64,000 nt of DNA from Escherichia fergusonii ATCC 35469 (GCF_000026225.1 NC_011740.1:1922001-1986000); one strand, 5' to 3'. Counted from the first letter of the stretch, positions 9,565 to 18,527 are shown. Made by a program: numbers and translations. Notes: generated from the letters alone by a model not told the origin.

Positions 9565-10098
9565 TCACTCATCTCCTTGTTGGGTAAGGAGTCTGTTATA
9601 AAGGCGGGAGTTTTCTTCATCATAACAGACAAAGTATATCTGCTCCGGTAAGGCGTGACGGGTTATAAAATCTGAAACTGTTTTTACAGCAATTTCTGCC
9701 GCAGCTGCTCGTGGAAATCCATATACCCCGGTACTAATGGCAGGAAAGGCGATTGACTTATAGCCATTGGCTTGCGCCAGCTTCAGGCTGTTGAGATAGG
9801 CATCATGTAATAATTGATCCTCGTTGTGCTCACCATCACGCCACACAGGGCCTACAGTATGAATCACCGCCCTGGCAGGAAGATTTCCGGCAATAGTAAT
9901 CACCGCATGACCCGTGGGACATTCCCCTTGTTGGCGGCGAACTTTCTGGCAGGCTTCGAGGAGTTCCGGCCCCGCAGCACGATGAATCGCACCATCGACC
10001 CCACCGCCGCCCATTAATGATGAGTTCGCAGCATTAACTATCACATCAACTGCGAGCTGGGTAATGTCGCCCTGCAATACATGAATTCGCGATTTCAT
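9565..10098 (-). CDS. ymdB: Macrodomain O-acetyl-ADP-ribose deacetylase / RNase III modulator YmdB
   Basis: A 177-residue single macrodomain. It shows the ADP-ribose binding loop VNAANSSLMGGGGVDGAIH at about residues 22-40 and the second loop FPAISTGVYGFP. E. coli YmdB hydrolyses O-acetyl-ADP-ribose and binds RNase III to lower its activity, with effects on biofilm. The ATG at 10098 (MKSRIH) gives the E. coli length and has a GGAGG just upstream. The stop is 1 nt from the clsC TTG start, so the pair is very likely translationally coupled. Confidence 0.95.
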   Translation of the reverse strand: MKSRIHVLQGDITQLAVDVIVNAANSSLMGGGGVDGAIHRAAGPELLEACQKVRRQQGECPTGHAVITIAGNLPARAVIHTVGPVWRDGEHNEDQLLHDAYLNSLKLAQANGYKSIAFPAISTGVYGFPRAAAAEIAVKTVSDFITRHALPEQIYFVCYDEENSRLYNRLLTQQGDE

Positions 10099-10192
10099 AA
10101 CTCCTCCTTGCAACTTGTCTTGTAAGTGTACAGCAGGGTTTTAGCTAAAATCGCAGTTTTTATTCGCTGTTAAGATAATCCTCACGCCAGTG

Positions 10193-10507
10193 CTAACGAT
10201 ATTCGATAGTCATAATTGCCAATTTTTTGTCTTTATCAAGATAATGCATATTTACATTTGCTGTCGCTGCCAGTTGCGGTGATGTTTTAGTGAGTTGCTG
10301 GAGAGTAAAACGTGATGTTTTGATCTGACCGTTTTGTAGACAACTCATAACCACATGCTGATTATCAACAGATGAATCACAGGGTGGTTCGACGACTTGT
10401 CCACGAAACTGGATCACACCACCAGTAACATTACTGCCTGCCAGTACCGGGTAAGAGATAATAGCTATGGTAGCCAGACAGATTCTCAAATGATGTTTTG
10501 CCAACAT
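10193..10507 (-). CDS. ymdA: Putative secreted protein YmdA
   Basis: A 104-residue protein with an N-terminal signal peptide (ICLATIAIISYPVLA, cleaved near residue 23) and two cysteines likely paired in the periplasm. It matches E. coli YmdA, downstream of csgC, whose function is unknown. The fold may resemble the small immunoglobulin-like CsgC, but I only infer this from its length and position. Assignment by synteny and end-to-end resemblance is good; its role is unknown. Confidence 0.85.
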   Translation of the reverse strand: MLAKHHLRICLATIAIISYPVLAGSNVTGGVIQFRGQVVEPPCDSSVDNQHVVMSCLQNGQIKTSRFTLQQLTKTSPQLAATANVNMHYLDKDKKLAIMTIEYR

Positions 10508-10622
10508 AAATGCATCCTTAATAAGGACTCATCCTTAAGTGCGAGTTTTGCGTGAAAAGGGTCACAATAGTTATGACAGCGGTCTGCATTTCCTGCCAGT
10601 CAGCAAAGAATAAATTCTCCGG

Positions 10623-10955
10623 TTATGAAGAACTTGCAGAGGACGGCCATTGTTGTGATAAATGCAGTGATTTTCCGTCAGAAACAGTAACAACTATTTT
10701 AACTGTGTCTTCAGGTGAAATATTTAGCTTAAGCGTCGTTAAATCAATTGGCTGATTGGCCGGTATTGAGCGTGTTTGTTGTTGCTGAGTTTGACTTTGC
10801 CCACCACTTCCCTGGCGTAATGACATTATTTTTATCTGGCATACACAAGACTCTGTGAGTGTGACCTGAGGAATAATAGTGTAAATATCCCCCTGTTGCT
10901 GGGCATTAAACGTAATTTGACTGGAAAGTGCCGCCAGTAATAAGAGTGTGTTCAT
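10623..10955 (-). CDS. csgC: Curli assembly protein CsgC (amyloid inhibitor)
   Basis: A 110-residue periplasmic protein. The signal sequence is very short (MNTLLLLAALSS) and the mature part is an immunoglobulin-like beta-sandwich. A CxC pair is seen (SCVCQI, about residues 36-40). In E. coli, CsgC prevents premature CsgA amyloid formation in the periplasm. It is third in the csgBAC operon, 59 bp after csgA, with a hairpin terminator between them that would make csgC expression lower than csgA. Confidence 0.93.
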   Translation of the reverse strand: MNTLLLLAALSSQITFNAQQQGDIYTIIPQVTLTESCVCQIKIMSLRQGSGGQSQTQQQQTRSIPANQPIDLTTLKLNISPEDTVKIVVTVSDGKSLHLSQQWPSSASSS

Positions 10956-10970
10956 TGTATACCCCCGAAA

Positions 10971-10992
10971 AAAAACAGGGCTTCCGCCCTGT
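10971..10992 (-). terminator. Intercistronic terminator between csgA and csgC
   Basis: On the minus strand, AACAGGGCGGAAGCCCTGTT is followed by a T-run, a classical intrinsic terminator 23 bp after the csgA stop. It should let most csgBA transcripts end here, with partial read-through into csgC. Confidence 0.8.
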
Positions 10993-11014
10993 TTTCTGTA
11001 ATACAGATTATGTA

Positions 11015-11473
11015 TTAGTACTGATGGGCAGTAGCGTTGTTGCCAAAGCCAACCTGGGTAACATTTACTTGAGAGTTAGAAGCAGTCTGGTCAACAGCGG
11101 CGCCGTTGCCACCACCGTATTGTTTAACTTTCATAATAGAATCTTTGCTGTTCCACTGGTCCAGAGTAGCACTGTTACCAAAGCCACGCTGCAGCAGATC
11201 GATTGAGCTGTCATCAGAACCTTGTCCAACGTCAGCACCGTTACCGCCGCCGTGTTGAGTGATTGTCAGATCAGAGTTTTTAGCATCAGTTTGCAAGGCA
11301 ACAGCAGAGTTACCGCCACCGTACTGATAAATGTTCAGTTCTGAATTCGGGCCGTTGTTATTACCATTACCCGGGTTATGACCGCCACCGCCGCCAAACT
11401 GCGGAACAGTACCTGCCAAAACGCTACCAGAGAACACGATTGCTGCAATTGCTGCTACTTTGAAAAGTTTCAT
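11015..11473 (-). CDS. csgA: Major curlin subunit CsgA
   Basis: A 152-residue secreted amyloid subunit. It has a signal peptide (to VLAG), an N-terminal Gly/Asn-rich 22-residue export signal, then five imperfect repeats beginning SELNIYQYGGGNSA, SDLTITQHGGGNGA, SSIDLLQRGFGNSA, SIMKVKQYGGGNGA and SQVNVTQVGFGNNA. These keep the internal Gln and Asn residues that drive nucleation. CsgA is exported unfolded through CsgG and polymerises on CsgB. Second in csgBAC. The length is one residue above K-12. Confidence 0.97.
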   Translation of the reverse strand: MKLFKVAAIAAIVFSGSVLAGTVPQFGGGGGHNPGNGNNNGPNSELNIYQYGGGNSAVALQTDAKNSDLTITQHGGGNGADVGQGSDDSSIDLLQRGFGNSATLDQWNSKDSIMKVKQYGGGNGAAVDQTASNSQVNVTQVGFGNNATAHQY

Positions 11474-11513
11474 CTTAAACCCCCATCGGATTGATTTAAT
11501 AGTCGCTAAGGTA

Positions 11514-11963
11514 TTAACGTTGTGTCACGCGAATAGCCATATTCGACTGTCTCTGCACTACAATTGCCGTTTTTTGAGTACCATACTGCGTAATATTTGC
11601 TTTATTCCCAGAACCTTTCTGGAGAATTATCGCTGTATTACCATATGAACCTTGCGAAATACTGGCATCGTTCGCACTGCCTGACTGATCAATATAAGCA
11701 AGGTTATAATCTCCTGATTGGTCAATCTTCGCCCGATTACTTCCACCTTCTTGAGAAATAACCGATAAAAGTTTTGAGCCTCCCTGGCGTATTTGTGCAC
11801 TGTGGTCAGTACCATATTGACCAATAATGGCTGCCTGATTTAATGAAGACTTGCTTAATTCATTAACCGCAAAATTATATTCTGAGTTAGCCATATCAGT
11901 TGCGGTTGCAATCCCAGGCGCACCCAGTATTGTAAACATCATAAATAACAATTTGTTTTTCAT
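11514..11963 (-). CDS. csgB: Curli nucleator CsgB
   Basis: A 149-residue minor curlin. A signal peptide (LLFMMFTILGAPGIATA) precedes five degenerate curlin repeats with QxGxxNxAxIxQ spacing. The last repeat is basic (VVQRQSNMAIRVTQR) and in E. coli anchors the nucleator to the cell surface. The ATG at 11963 (MKNKL) is the family start. The mature N-terminus is two residues shorter than I recall for K-12. First gene of csgBAC, transcribed from a CsgD-dependent promoter. Confidence 0.96.
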   Translation of the reverse strand: MKNKLLFMMFTILGAPGIATATDMANSEYNFAVNELSKSSLNQAAIIGQYGTDHSAQIRQGGSKLLSVISQEGGSNRAKIDQSGDYNLAYIDQSGSANDASISQGSYGNTAIILQKGSGNKANITQYGTQKTAIVVQRQSNMAIRVTQR

Positions 11964-12709
11964 GTTGTCACCCTGGACCTGGACATACATTTAAGTTCCA
12001 CTTTATGTTAACCCGAATCGTTTTTTGTTAACGCCGAGTTACGATGAAGAGTATGTCTGCGGAAACATTTTTAATAACTCACCCGCCAGTTGTATTTTTA
12101 TTACCTTTGTCACACCAAAGTATTAATTAACGCATAATCATGCTGCCAGACATGGCTTTTATTTGCTTATAAATGATTGTGATATTTATCGTTTCACAAT
12201 TTAGTTAAAAATATTTTTATGGCTATTTTCCATGTCTGCAAGGCATTTTTTGATGAGTGCTCGAGCATGACGTGACAAAGCTCGTCTTTTTGTCGCAAAA
12301 ATTTGTCCAGAAGCAGGAAGATAAATTTCCAGTAATTCACCAGGACAGAAAACTTCATCAAATAATATTAATATATCTAAATATCAATTAGTTACATGTA
12401 TTTGTATGATTTTTTAAATCTGTGCAACAACTATCAGATGTACAACTTTTCTATTAAATTCGAACTTAAGAAAAGCTTAAGATTAACATTTAAATATATA
12501 GAATTACATTTTGTTACAAGTTTAACGCTTGCTTTAAGATTTGTAATGACTAGATTGAAATCAGATGTAGTTCATTAGTTTTATATTTTACTTATTTAAG
12601 TAGTATTTATTCTACACACAGCAGTGCCACATCTTTCAGTACTTCTGGTGCCTTTTTTTTCAAGAGGCAGCTGTTGGATGTGTGACAAATAAAAAAGTGG
12701 GGTTTCATC
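11964..12709. promoter_or_regulatory. Divergent csgBAC / csgDEFG control region
   Basis: A 746-bp gene-free, AT-rich stretch, close to the long E. coli csg intergenic region. It should carry both curli promoters, the csgD long 5' UTR that is the target of several small RNAs, and sites for OmpR, CpxR, IHF, H-NS and MlrA. The stretch TACATTTTGTTACAAGTTTA (12505-12524) resembles the OmpR-binding D1 site just upstream of the csgD promoter. A 60-codon open frame at 12396-12578 has no SD and is not believed. Confidence 0.8.
12075..12085 (-). promoter_or_regulatory. CsgD binding site for csgBAC
   Basis: On the minus strand the 11-mer CGGGTGAGTTA fits the published CsgD consensus CGGGKGAGNKA exactly. 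It lies 112 bp upstream of the csgB start, the right side and distance for an activator of csgBAC. Confidence 0.8.
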
Positions 12710-13360
12710 ATGTTCAGTGAAGACCATAGTATTCATACACATACACTGTTATTGATTACCAAACCATCTCTGCAGGCAACGGCATTACTGCAGCATTTAA
12801 AGCAATCACTGGCGATACCTGGAAAACTGCATAATATTCAGCGGTCTCTGGACGATATATCCTCCAGTTGTATTGTTTTACTTGATATGATGGAAGCAGA
12901 CAGAAAACTGATTCACTACTGGCAGGACAACTTAAGTCGGAAGAATAACAATATCAAAACGTTATTGTTAAATACTCCTGACGACTATCCCTATCGGGAA
13001 ATTGAAAACTGGCCGCACATCAATGGTGTTTTTTACGCAGCAGAAGATCAGGAATGCGTGGTAAATGGATTACATGGCGTTTTGCGTGGTGAGTGTTATT
13101 TCTCGCAAAAACTGGCCAGCTACCTGATTACCCATTCTGGTAATTATCGTTACAACAGCACGGAATCAGCATTACTCACTCATCGGGAAAAAGAGATCCT
13201 TAATAAACTGCGTATCGGCGCCTCCAACAATGAGATCGCGCGTTCTCTGTTTATCAGTGAAAATACGGTCAAGACACATCTTTATAATCTTTTCAAGAAG
13301 ATATCTGTTAAAAACCGTACTCAAGCTGTCTCATGGGCAAACGATAACCTCAGGCGATAG
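12710..13360 (+). CDS. csgD: LuxR/FixJ-family biofilm master regulator CsgD
   Basis: A 216-residue transcription factor with an N-terminal receiver-like domain lacking the standard phosphorylation triad and a C-terminal LuxR helix-turn-helix (LTHREKEILNKLRIGASNNE, about residues 150-170). It activates csgBAC and cellulose regulators and is itself driven by RpoS and c-di-GMP circuits. The N-terminal domain differs from K-12 at many positions while the HTH is nearly identical. First gene of csgDEFG. Confidence 0.97.
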   Translation: MFSEDHSIHTHTLLLITKPSLQATALLQHLKQSLAIPGKLHNIQRSLDDISSSCIVLLDMMEADRKLIHYWQDNLSRKNNNIKTLLLNTPDDYPYREIENWPHINGVFYAAEDQECVVNGLHGVLRGECYFSQKLASYLITHSGNYRYNSTESALLTHREKEILNKLRIGASNNEIARSLFISENTVKTHLYNLFKKISVKNRTQAVSWANDNLRR

Positions 13361-13364
13361 AGCC

Positions 13365-13754
13365 ATGAAGCGCTATTTAAACTGGATGTTAGCAGCACAA
13401 CTTATGTTTGCTGCTGGTAACCTTCACGCCGTTGAAGTGGAGGTTCCTGGATTATTAACTGACCATACCGTGTCCTCAATTGGCCATGATTTTTATCGCG
13501 CCTTTAGTGATAAATGGGAAAGTGAGTACACAGGAAACTTATCCATTAATGAAAGACCCAGCGCGCGGTGGGGAAGCTGGATAACGATAACGGTTAATCA
13601 GGACGTTATCTTCCAGACTTTTTTATTCCCCATGAAACGTGATTTTGAAAAAACGGTAGTCTTTGCGCTGCTGCAAACCGAAGAAGCGTTAAAACGTCGG
13701 CAAATAGATCAGGCGCTGTTAGGCACCGGTGATTTGGCGCACGATGAATTTTAA
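13365..13754 (+). CDS. csgE: Curli secretion specificity factor CsgE
   Basis: A 129-residue periplasmic protein with a signal peptide (LNWMLAAQLMFAAGNLHA). In E. coli, CsgE caps the CsgG pore and targets CsgA to it. I start at ATG 13365, 4 bp after the csgD stop; the frame is open further upstream inside csgD, but only this start gives a signal peptide and the family length. It is followed 23 bp later by csgF. Confidence 0.95.
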   Translation: MKRYLNWMLAAQLMFAAGNLHAVEVEVPGLLTDHTVSSIGHDFYRAFSDKWESEYTGNLSINERPSARWGSWITITVNQDVIFQTFLFPMKRDFEKTVVFALLQTEEALKRRQIDQALLGTGDLAHDEF

Positions 13755-13777
13755 TACTAATCAGTCCGGAGGCTATA

Positions 13778-14194
13778 ATGCGTGTCCAACATGCGGTAGT
13801 ACTGCTTATGCTTATTTCGCCACTCAGTTGGGCCGGAAATATGACATTCCAGTTCCGTAATCCTAACTTTGGCGGTAATCCCAATAATGGTGCTTTTTTA
13901 TTGAATAGTGCCCAGGCACAAAACTCCTATAAAGATCCCAGCTATAACGACGATTTTGGTATAGAAACGCCCTCAGCACTGGATAACTTTACCCAGGCGA
14001 TCCAGTCGCAAATATTAGGCGGCTTACTGACCAATATAAATACCGGCAAACCAGGCAGACTGGTCACCAGTGATTTTATTGTTGATATTGCTAACCGTGA
14101 TGGCCAATTGCAATTAAACATTACGGACAGAAAAACTGGCAAAACATCAACTATTGAAGTCTCTGGTTTGCAAACAAACTCTACCGATTTTTAA
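13778..14194 (+). CDS. csgF: Curli assembly/anchoring protein CsgF
   Basis: A 138-residue exported protein. The signal peptide ends SPLSWAG and the mature N-terminus is TFQFRNPNFGGNP, the CsgF segment that inserts into and forms the second constriction of the CsgG pore. The rest faces the surface and helps CsgB nucleate. An SD (GGAGG) lies 8 nt upstream. The gene sits between csgE and csgG in the usual order and has the E. coli length. Confidence 0.96.
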   Translation: MRVQHAVVLLMLISPLSWAGNMTFQFRNPNFGGNPNNGAFLLNSAQAQNSYKDPSYNDDFGIETPSALDNFTQAIQSQILGGLLTNINTGKPGRLVTSDFIVDIANRDGQLQLNITDRKTGKTSTIEVSGLQTNSTDF

Positions 14195-14220
14195 GCCACA
14201 GCAACGTAAGGACCAACATC

Positions 14221-15054
14221 ATGCAGCGCTTATTTGTTTTAGTGGCCGTTATTTTATTGAGCGGATGCTTAACCGCGCCGCCAAAAGAAGGGGCAAAGCC
14301 GACATTAATGCCGCGGGCGCAGAGTTATAAGGACTTAACGCATTTGCCTTCGCCAACAGGTAAGATCTTTGTTTCGGTTTACAATATTCAGGACGAAACC
14401 GGGCAGTTTAAACCCTACCCGGCCAGTAACTTCTCTACCGCTGTTCCGCAAAGCGCCACCGCGATGCTGGTTACGGCACTAAAAGATTCACGCTGGTTTG
14501 TGCCACTGGAGCGCCAGGGCCTGCAAAACCTGCTGAATGAACGCAAAATTATTCGTGCAGCTCAGGAAAACGGAACAGTGGCGGTAAATAACCGTATTCC
14601 GCTCCAGTCACTGACAGCGGCGAATATCATGGTTGAAGGCTCAATTATCGGCTATGAAAGCAACGTGAAATCTGGTGGTGTGGGGGCCAGGTATTTCGGT
14701 ATTGGCGCAGATACGCAGTATCAACTCGACCAAATTGCAGTGAACCTGCGCGTCGTCAATGTCAGCACGGGGGAGATTTTGTCATCCGTGAATACCAGTA
14801 AAACCATTCTGTCTTATGAAGTACAGGCAGGTGTATTCCGCTTTATCGACTACCAGCGGTTACTGGAAGGGGAAATTGGCTATACCTCTAACGAACCTGT
14901 GATGCTGTGCCTGATGTCAGCCATTGAAACAGGTGTTATCTTCCTGATTAACGATGGTATTGATCGTGGTTTGTGGGATTTACAAAATAAAGCCGACAGA
15001 CAAAACGACATTCTGGTGAAATACCGTCATATGTCTGTTCCCCCAGAATCCTGA
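14221..15054 (+). CDS. csgG: Outer-membrane curli secretion channel CsgG
   Basis: A 277-residue lipoprotein with signal LLSGC (Cys16 lipidated). It forms a nonameric outer-membrane channel that releases CsgA and CsgB. The central constriction region (about residues 60-75 of the precursor, EDETG-QFKPYPASNFS) is conserved. Last gene of csgDEFG, followed by a strong hairpin. Length equals E. coli. Confidence 0.97.
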   Translation: MQRLFVLVAVILLSGCLTAPPKEGAKPTLMPRAQSYKDLTHLPSPTGKIFVSVYNIQDETGQFKPYPASNFSTAVPQSATAMLVTALKDSRWFVPLERQGLQNLLNERKIIRAAQENGTVAVNNRIPLQSLTAANIMVEGSIIGYESNVKSGGVGARYFGIGADTQYQLDQIAVNLRVVNVSTGEILSSVNTSKTILSYEVQAGVFRFIDYQRLLEGEIGYTSNEPVMLCLMSAIETGVIFLINDGIDRGLWDLQNKADRQNDILVKYRHMSVPPES

Positions 15055-15064
15055 TGTGATGTAT

Positions 15065-15093
15065 AAAAGCGTGCGGTTACCCCGCACGCTTTT
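15065..15093. terminator. Bidirectional terminator csgG / ycdZ
   Basis: A 12-bp perfect stem (AAAAGCGTGCGG / CCGCACGCTTTT) with a 5-nt loop lies 11 bp after the csgG stop. The A-run and T-run on either side let it work on both strands. It overlaps the stop codon of convergent ycdZ. Confidence 0.88.
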
Positions 15094-15574
15094 ATTTTGG
15101 TGTTACAGCCTGGGAGATACTTTTTTCACGGCGAGCCGCTAACCACAATCCACTATTTTTCATTGCGTATCCAAACACCAACCCCAGGGCCAGAGATGGC
15201 AGCACCAATTTCCAGTCGCCCTGCCCGGCGAACGTGGCACATGCGCCAATAAAGGTGCCTGGTACAAAAGAAAGCAGTAGCTGTTTAGCCTGCACACACA
15301 TCAGGAATGCCACAATACCGGTCAGCACATAACTGACTATTTCCAGCTGTGGTGCCAGCGAACTACCATGAATGATTACCAGCGCCCACACCACTCCACT
15401 TAACAGCGTACATGCAGAGATCGCCAGCCCCTTCAGGCCTCCTTGCGGACAGGCAAAATAGGCTGTACAGCCCAGAAAACCCGCCCAGCTTAGCAGACCC
15501 AACGAAACTGCCACCCATCCCCAAATACCGGAGAGAATGCCAGTTGTTATTGCAATTGAGATAAGTATGTTCAT
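15092..15574 (-). CDS. ycdZ: DUF1097 inner-membrane protein YcdZ
   Basis: A 160-residue protein with about five hydrophobic segments, matching E. coli YcdZ (DUF1097), an inner-membrane protein of unknown function. The start MNILISI at 15574 gives the family length; the frame runs on upstream without conservation. The C-terminal tail after ARR differs from K-12 and is a few residues shorter. It follows ycdX-ycdY on the same strand but across a 100-bp gap with its own likely promoter. Confidence 0.9.
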   Translation of the reverse strand: MNILISIAITTGILSGIWGWVAVSLGLLSWAGFLGCTAYFACPQGGLKGLAISACTLLSGVVWALVIIHGSSLAPQLEIVSYVLTGIVAFLMCVQAKQLLLSFVPGTFIGACATFAGQGDWKLVLPSLALGLVFGYAMKNSGLWLAARREKSISQAVTPK

Positions 15575-15674
15575 GCGGCGCATGATAGCAGAAAAGTGCG
15601 CAACAAATGAGATCGCGCACACATTTTATGCAATGCAACACTCATGTTGCATTGCACAGTGATTTAGATCACAT

Positions 15675-16232
15675 TTACTCTTCGATTTCTTCTTCCAGTT
15701 CGTCCCACATCGCACCAATGGCATCACGCGTAAGTGGAGCCATCGTCCGCCAGAACGGCGTAGTTGCGTGTGCTTCCACTTTTCCGAGGAAAGTACCGCA
15801 CCACGGCAAAATATATTGCGCAAACAGTGTTTCCAGTGTTTCGCTTTCATCTTCTGTTGAGTGATCTTCCAGCCAGGATGCAGCAAGTAGCAGTGTACCG
15901 ATATGATCAGCAGGAGTATCTGCCAGCGGCATTCCGCGCCCGGAAAGGAATGCACGCACTTCAGCCTCTGTAGCACCTTCGACCCAGGCACTACGATATG
16001 GCGAAACAGCGCACTCATCCCCGACAAACAGCGCATTATAATCAGCAGCCAGTTGCGTCATATCGCAGCTTTTTTGTAAACGCGCCAGCAACTCATCCTG
16101 CTCCAGCGGCCAACTGGCTGCCAGTTTACCTTCCCGAATCAGGTTAAACAGCGGTACCAGCAACGGATCCTGCGGTTGACGATAGTAAAGTGAGCCAAGA
16201 ACACGACACAGGATAGAAAACTCGTTCATCAA
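15675..16232 (-). CDS. ycdY: TorD-family chaperone YcdY
   Basis: A 185-residue, helix-rich acidic cytoplasmic protein of the TorD/DmsD chaperone family, close in length to E. coli YcdY (184). In E. coli it raises the phosphatase activity of YcdX, probably by helping zinc insertion, and the pair has been linked to swarming. It lies 20 bp downstream of ycdX on the same strand. The C-terminus is a run of Glu residues (ELEEEIEE). Confidence 0.92.
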   Translation of the reverse strand: MMNEFSILCRVLGSLYYRQPQDPLLVPLFNLIREGKLAASWPLEQDELLARLQKSCDMTQLAADYNALFVGDECAVSPYRSAWVEGATEAEVRAFLSGRGMPLADTPADHIGTLLLAASWLEDHSTEDESETLETLFAQYILPWCGTFLGKVEAHATTPFWRTMAPLTRDAIGAMWDELEEEIEE

Positions 16233-16252
16233 TATATTCCAGTAACCAGTAA

Positions 16253-16990
16253 TTAAAGTTCAGCAAATTCAGCAATTGGCGTCATACCGCGAGATTCAAG
16301 GAATCCCAACATACGTGCAGGCGAAACGTTGAGGATACGATCCTCAGGAAAATCTACCGCTTCGATAATTTTAAGCGCTTCATCAAACTCGCCAAGGGTA
16401 TAGGCGGTGTGCGAGTCAGATCCCAGAGCGATCCAGCCACCTGCATCACGGACTGCCGCAGCTACTGCCCGACAATTATCTTCACTACCTTTACGCGAGT
16501 GTATAAATGAGGAGTTATTGATCTCCAGCGCAACCTGGTGTTTAGCTGCCGCCTCGGCAACTGCCATGATATCGATAGGATATTTGGGATTGCCGGGATG
16601 GCTAATAATATGCACGTTGCCACTGGCAATGGTGGCAATCATCGCCTGGGTATTGGTGGCTTTATCATGAGGTGCGAACACAGGCTCATGGAAGCCTGCA
16701 ATAATCAGGTCCAGAGAATCATACATCTGACCAAAGCAGTCAATTTCACCTTCGGTATTTTTGATATTGGCCTCAATGCCACGCAAGATCCCTACTCCAT
16801 CAACGATACGAGGCCAAATTCGCATATTAATAAAATGCCAGTGATGTGGAGCATCGGCCATATCAGGGCCGTGGTCAGTAATGGAAAATAACTTAATGCC
16901 TTTGCGTTTGGCTTGCGCAATATAATCGCTCAGTGTGCTATATGCATGAGTACTGGCAACAGTGTGCATATGCAAATCGACGGGATACAT
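16253..16990 (-). CDS. ycdX: PHP-domain zinc phosphatase YcdX
   Basis: A 245-residue enzyme of the PHP family. The metal-binding motifs are visible in order: DLHMHT near residue 5, TDHGPD near 38, HPGNPKY near 131 and GSDSHT near 192, consistent with a trinuclear zinc site. E. coli YcdX is an alkaline-active phosphatase activated by YcdY and needed for swarming. The physiological substrate is not known. Operon with ycdY; length equals E. coli. Confidence 0.94.
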   Translation of the reverse strand: MYPVDLHMHTVASTHAYSTLSDYIAQAKRKGIKLFSITDHGPDMADAPHHWHFINMRIWPRIVDGVGILRGIEANIKNTEGEIDCFGQMYDSLDLIIAGFHEPVFAPHDKATNTQAMIATIASGNVHIISHPGNPKYPIDIMAVAEAAAKHQVALEINNSSFIHSRKGSEDNCRAVAAAVRDAGGWIALGSDSHTAYTLGEFDEALKIIEAVDFPEDRILNVSPARMLGFLESRGMTPIAEFAEL

Positions 16991-17076
16991 AGTTCTCTCC
17001 GGTAGTCATTTTGCGACAAGGATAGCAGGAATCGCAGGTGTTTATTAGTTGAAACCCGGCTTTCACCGGGTTGTCA

Positions 17077-18015
17077 TCAGTAGCCACGGATACGATCAAC
17101 TTGACCGGTAACAGGTTCACCTTTCTCAAGACGGTTAATCGTTTTTGAAATATACGCCACAGCTTCAGCCGGACGTGTTACTGCTGCGACATGTGGTGTC
17201 ATCGCCACGCGCGGATGTTTCCACAACGGGCTTTCGGCTGGCAGAGGTTCCCGACTAAAAACATCCAGCATCGCACCTTTCAGTTTGCCGTTATTCAGGG
17301 CAATCAGCAGGTCATCTTCGACAACATGTACACCCCGCGCGAGGTTAAGCAGGTATGCATTGTCCTGCAGTTGGTTGAGCAAATGCAGATTAATAATACC
17401 GACGGTTTCTGGCGTGTTGGGTAACAGGTTAATTAATACTCGCGTCTTACGCAGAAAAGCGCCCAACTCCTCTTTCCCGGCAAAACTTTCGACGCCTGGC
17501 CAGGATTTTCGGCTACGACTCCAGCAACGTAGCGGGAATCCCCAGACTTTCAGGCTTTCTGCTACTTTACTGCCCAGCACACCTGCGCCCATGATCCCGA
17601 TACTAAAATCTTCCTTGCGATATTCTGGCAGGGGTTCCCAACGAGATTCATTCTTCAGTGCCTGATAATCATCAAACCGACGAAACCAGTGCAACACCTG
17701 GCTTACGGCATATTCCTGCATCTGCTCGCCCATCCCGGTATCTTCGAGTCGAAACAGTGGGACGGAGGGGGCTAACATTTCAGGATGCGCCTGTAACTTA
17801 CTCAAAATCGAATCGACACCGGCACCGAGAGCAAACACAGCCTTCAATGTTCGCCCAGCCAGCATCTCAACGGGCGGATGCCAGACCAGCGCATAATCAG
17901 CTGGATCGTGATCGCCGCATTTCCACTCACGCACTTTTGCCTCAGGCAACGCCTCTCTCAGGGCATTAATCCACCATGTGGTGTCGAACGTTGGGTGATA
18001 AAAAAGGATATCCAT
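17077..18015 (-). CDS. ghrA: Glyoxylate/hydroxypyruvate reductase A
   Basis: A 312-residue D-isomer-specific 2-hydroxyacid dehydrogenase. The nucleotide-binding loop GIMGAGVLGSKVA lies near residue 140. The catalytic Arg is in NLARG and the His in TPHVAA near residue 280. It reduces glyoxylate to glycolate and hydroxypyruvate to glycerate with NADPH in the cytoplasm. It is transcribed away from the tRNA-Ser gene, as in E. coli. Confidence 0.95.
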   Translation of the reverse strand: MDILFYHPTFDTTWWINALREALPEAKVREWKCGDHDPADYALVWHPPVEMLAGRTLKAVFALGAGVDSILSKLQAHPEMLAPSVPLFRLEDTGMGEQMQEYAVSQVLHWFRRFDDYQALKNESRWEPLPEYRKEDFSIGIMGAGVLGSKVAESLKVWGFPLRCWSRSRKSWPGVESFAGKEELGAFLRKTRVLINLLPNTPETVGIINLHLLNQLQDNAYLLNLARGVHVVEDDLLIALNNGKLKGAMLDVFSREPLPAESPLWKHPRVAMTPHVAAVTRPAEAVAYISKTINRLEKGEPVTGQVDRIRGY

Positions 18016-18249
18016 AACTCACTCCTGAGGGTTGTTGTGCAAAACTTACTCGCACTTATTGTCATAATTATTTAGAGCCATCAGCATAACAAATTCACTG
18101 CCGGTGGCAAAAAAAGCAATAACTGATTGATAAACAAACTTTTTGATTGAAAATTGTCTAAACGATCGATTTTTAAAAAAAGTTTGTTGACCTTAAGCGC
18201 TGATTTCCCTAAATTAACGCCCGTTCCAGCGATGCTGGAGAGAAAATTT

Positions 18250-18337
18250 GGTGAGGTGTCCGAGTGGCTGAAGGAGCACGCCTGGAAAGTGTGTATACGG
18301 CAACGTATCGGGGGTTCGAATCCCCCCCTCACCGCCA
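18250..18337 (+). tRNA. serX: tRNA-Ser(GGA)
   Basis: An 88-nt class II tRNA with the acceptor pair GGTGAGG / CCTCACC, encoded discriminator G and 3' CCA, anticodon GGA at 18284-18286, a long variable arm (GTATACGGCAACGTATC region) and a GGTTCGAATCC T-arm. It reads UCC and UCU codons. The position beside ghrA identifies it as serX rather than its identical sister serW. A tandem repeat containing its 3' end follows directly. Confidence 0.98.
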
Positions 18338-18349
18338 TATTTAAGAAAG

Positions 18350-18378
18350 AGCCCGTACGAAAGTGCGAGCTTTTTTTT
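18350..18378 (+). terminator. serX terminator in repeat unit 1
   Basis: A hairpin (GCCCGTAC-GAAA-GTGCGAGC) with a GAAA tetraloop and one internal mismatch is followed by eight T residues, 12 bp after the tRNA end. It should end the serX transcript; read-through would transcribe the repeat. Confidence 0.82.
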
Positions 18379-18527
18379 CGCATATTGCACACCAGGGGGA
18401 TGAGAAGCCCCGACCGGGGTTCGACAACTGGCGCAGCCAGTTGGACAGACCACGAACGCAGTGAGTGGGCTGCCCGCAGGGCGAGCGAAGCGAGTCAATC
18501 CCCCCCTCACCGCCATATTTAAGAAAG

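Noticed and set aside
12396..12578. 60-codon frame in the csgB-csgD intergenic region
   Set aside because: Very AT-rich, no SD, overlaps the csgD promoter and the region conserved as regulatory DNA.
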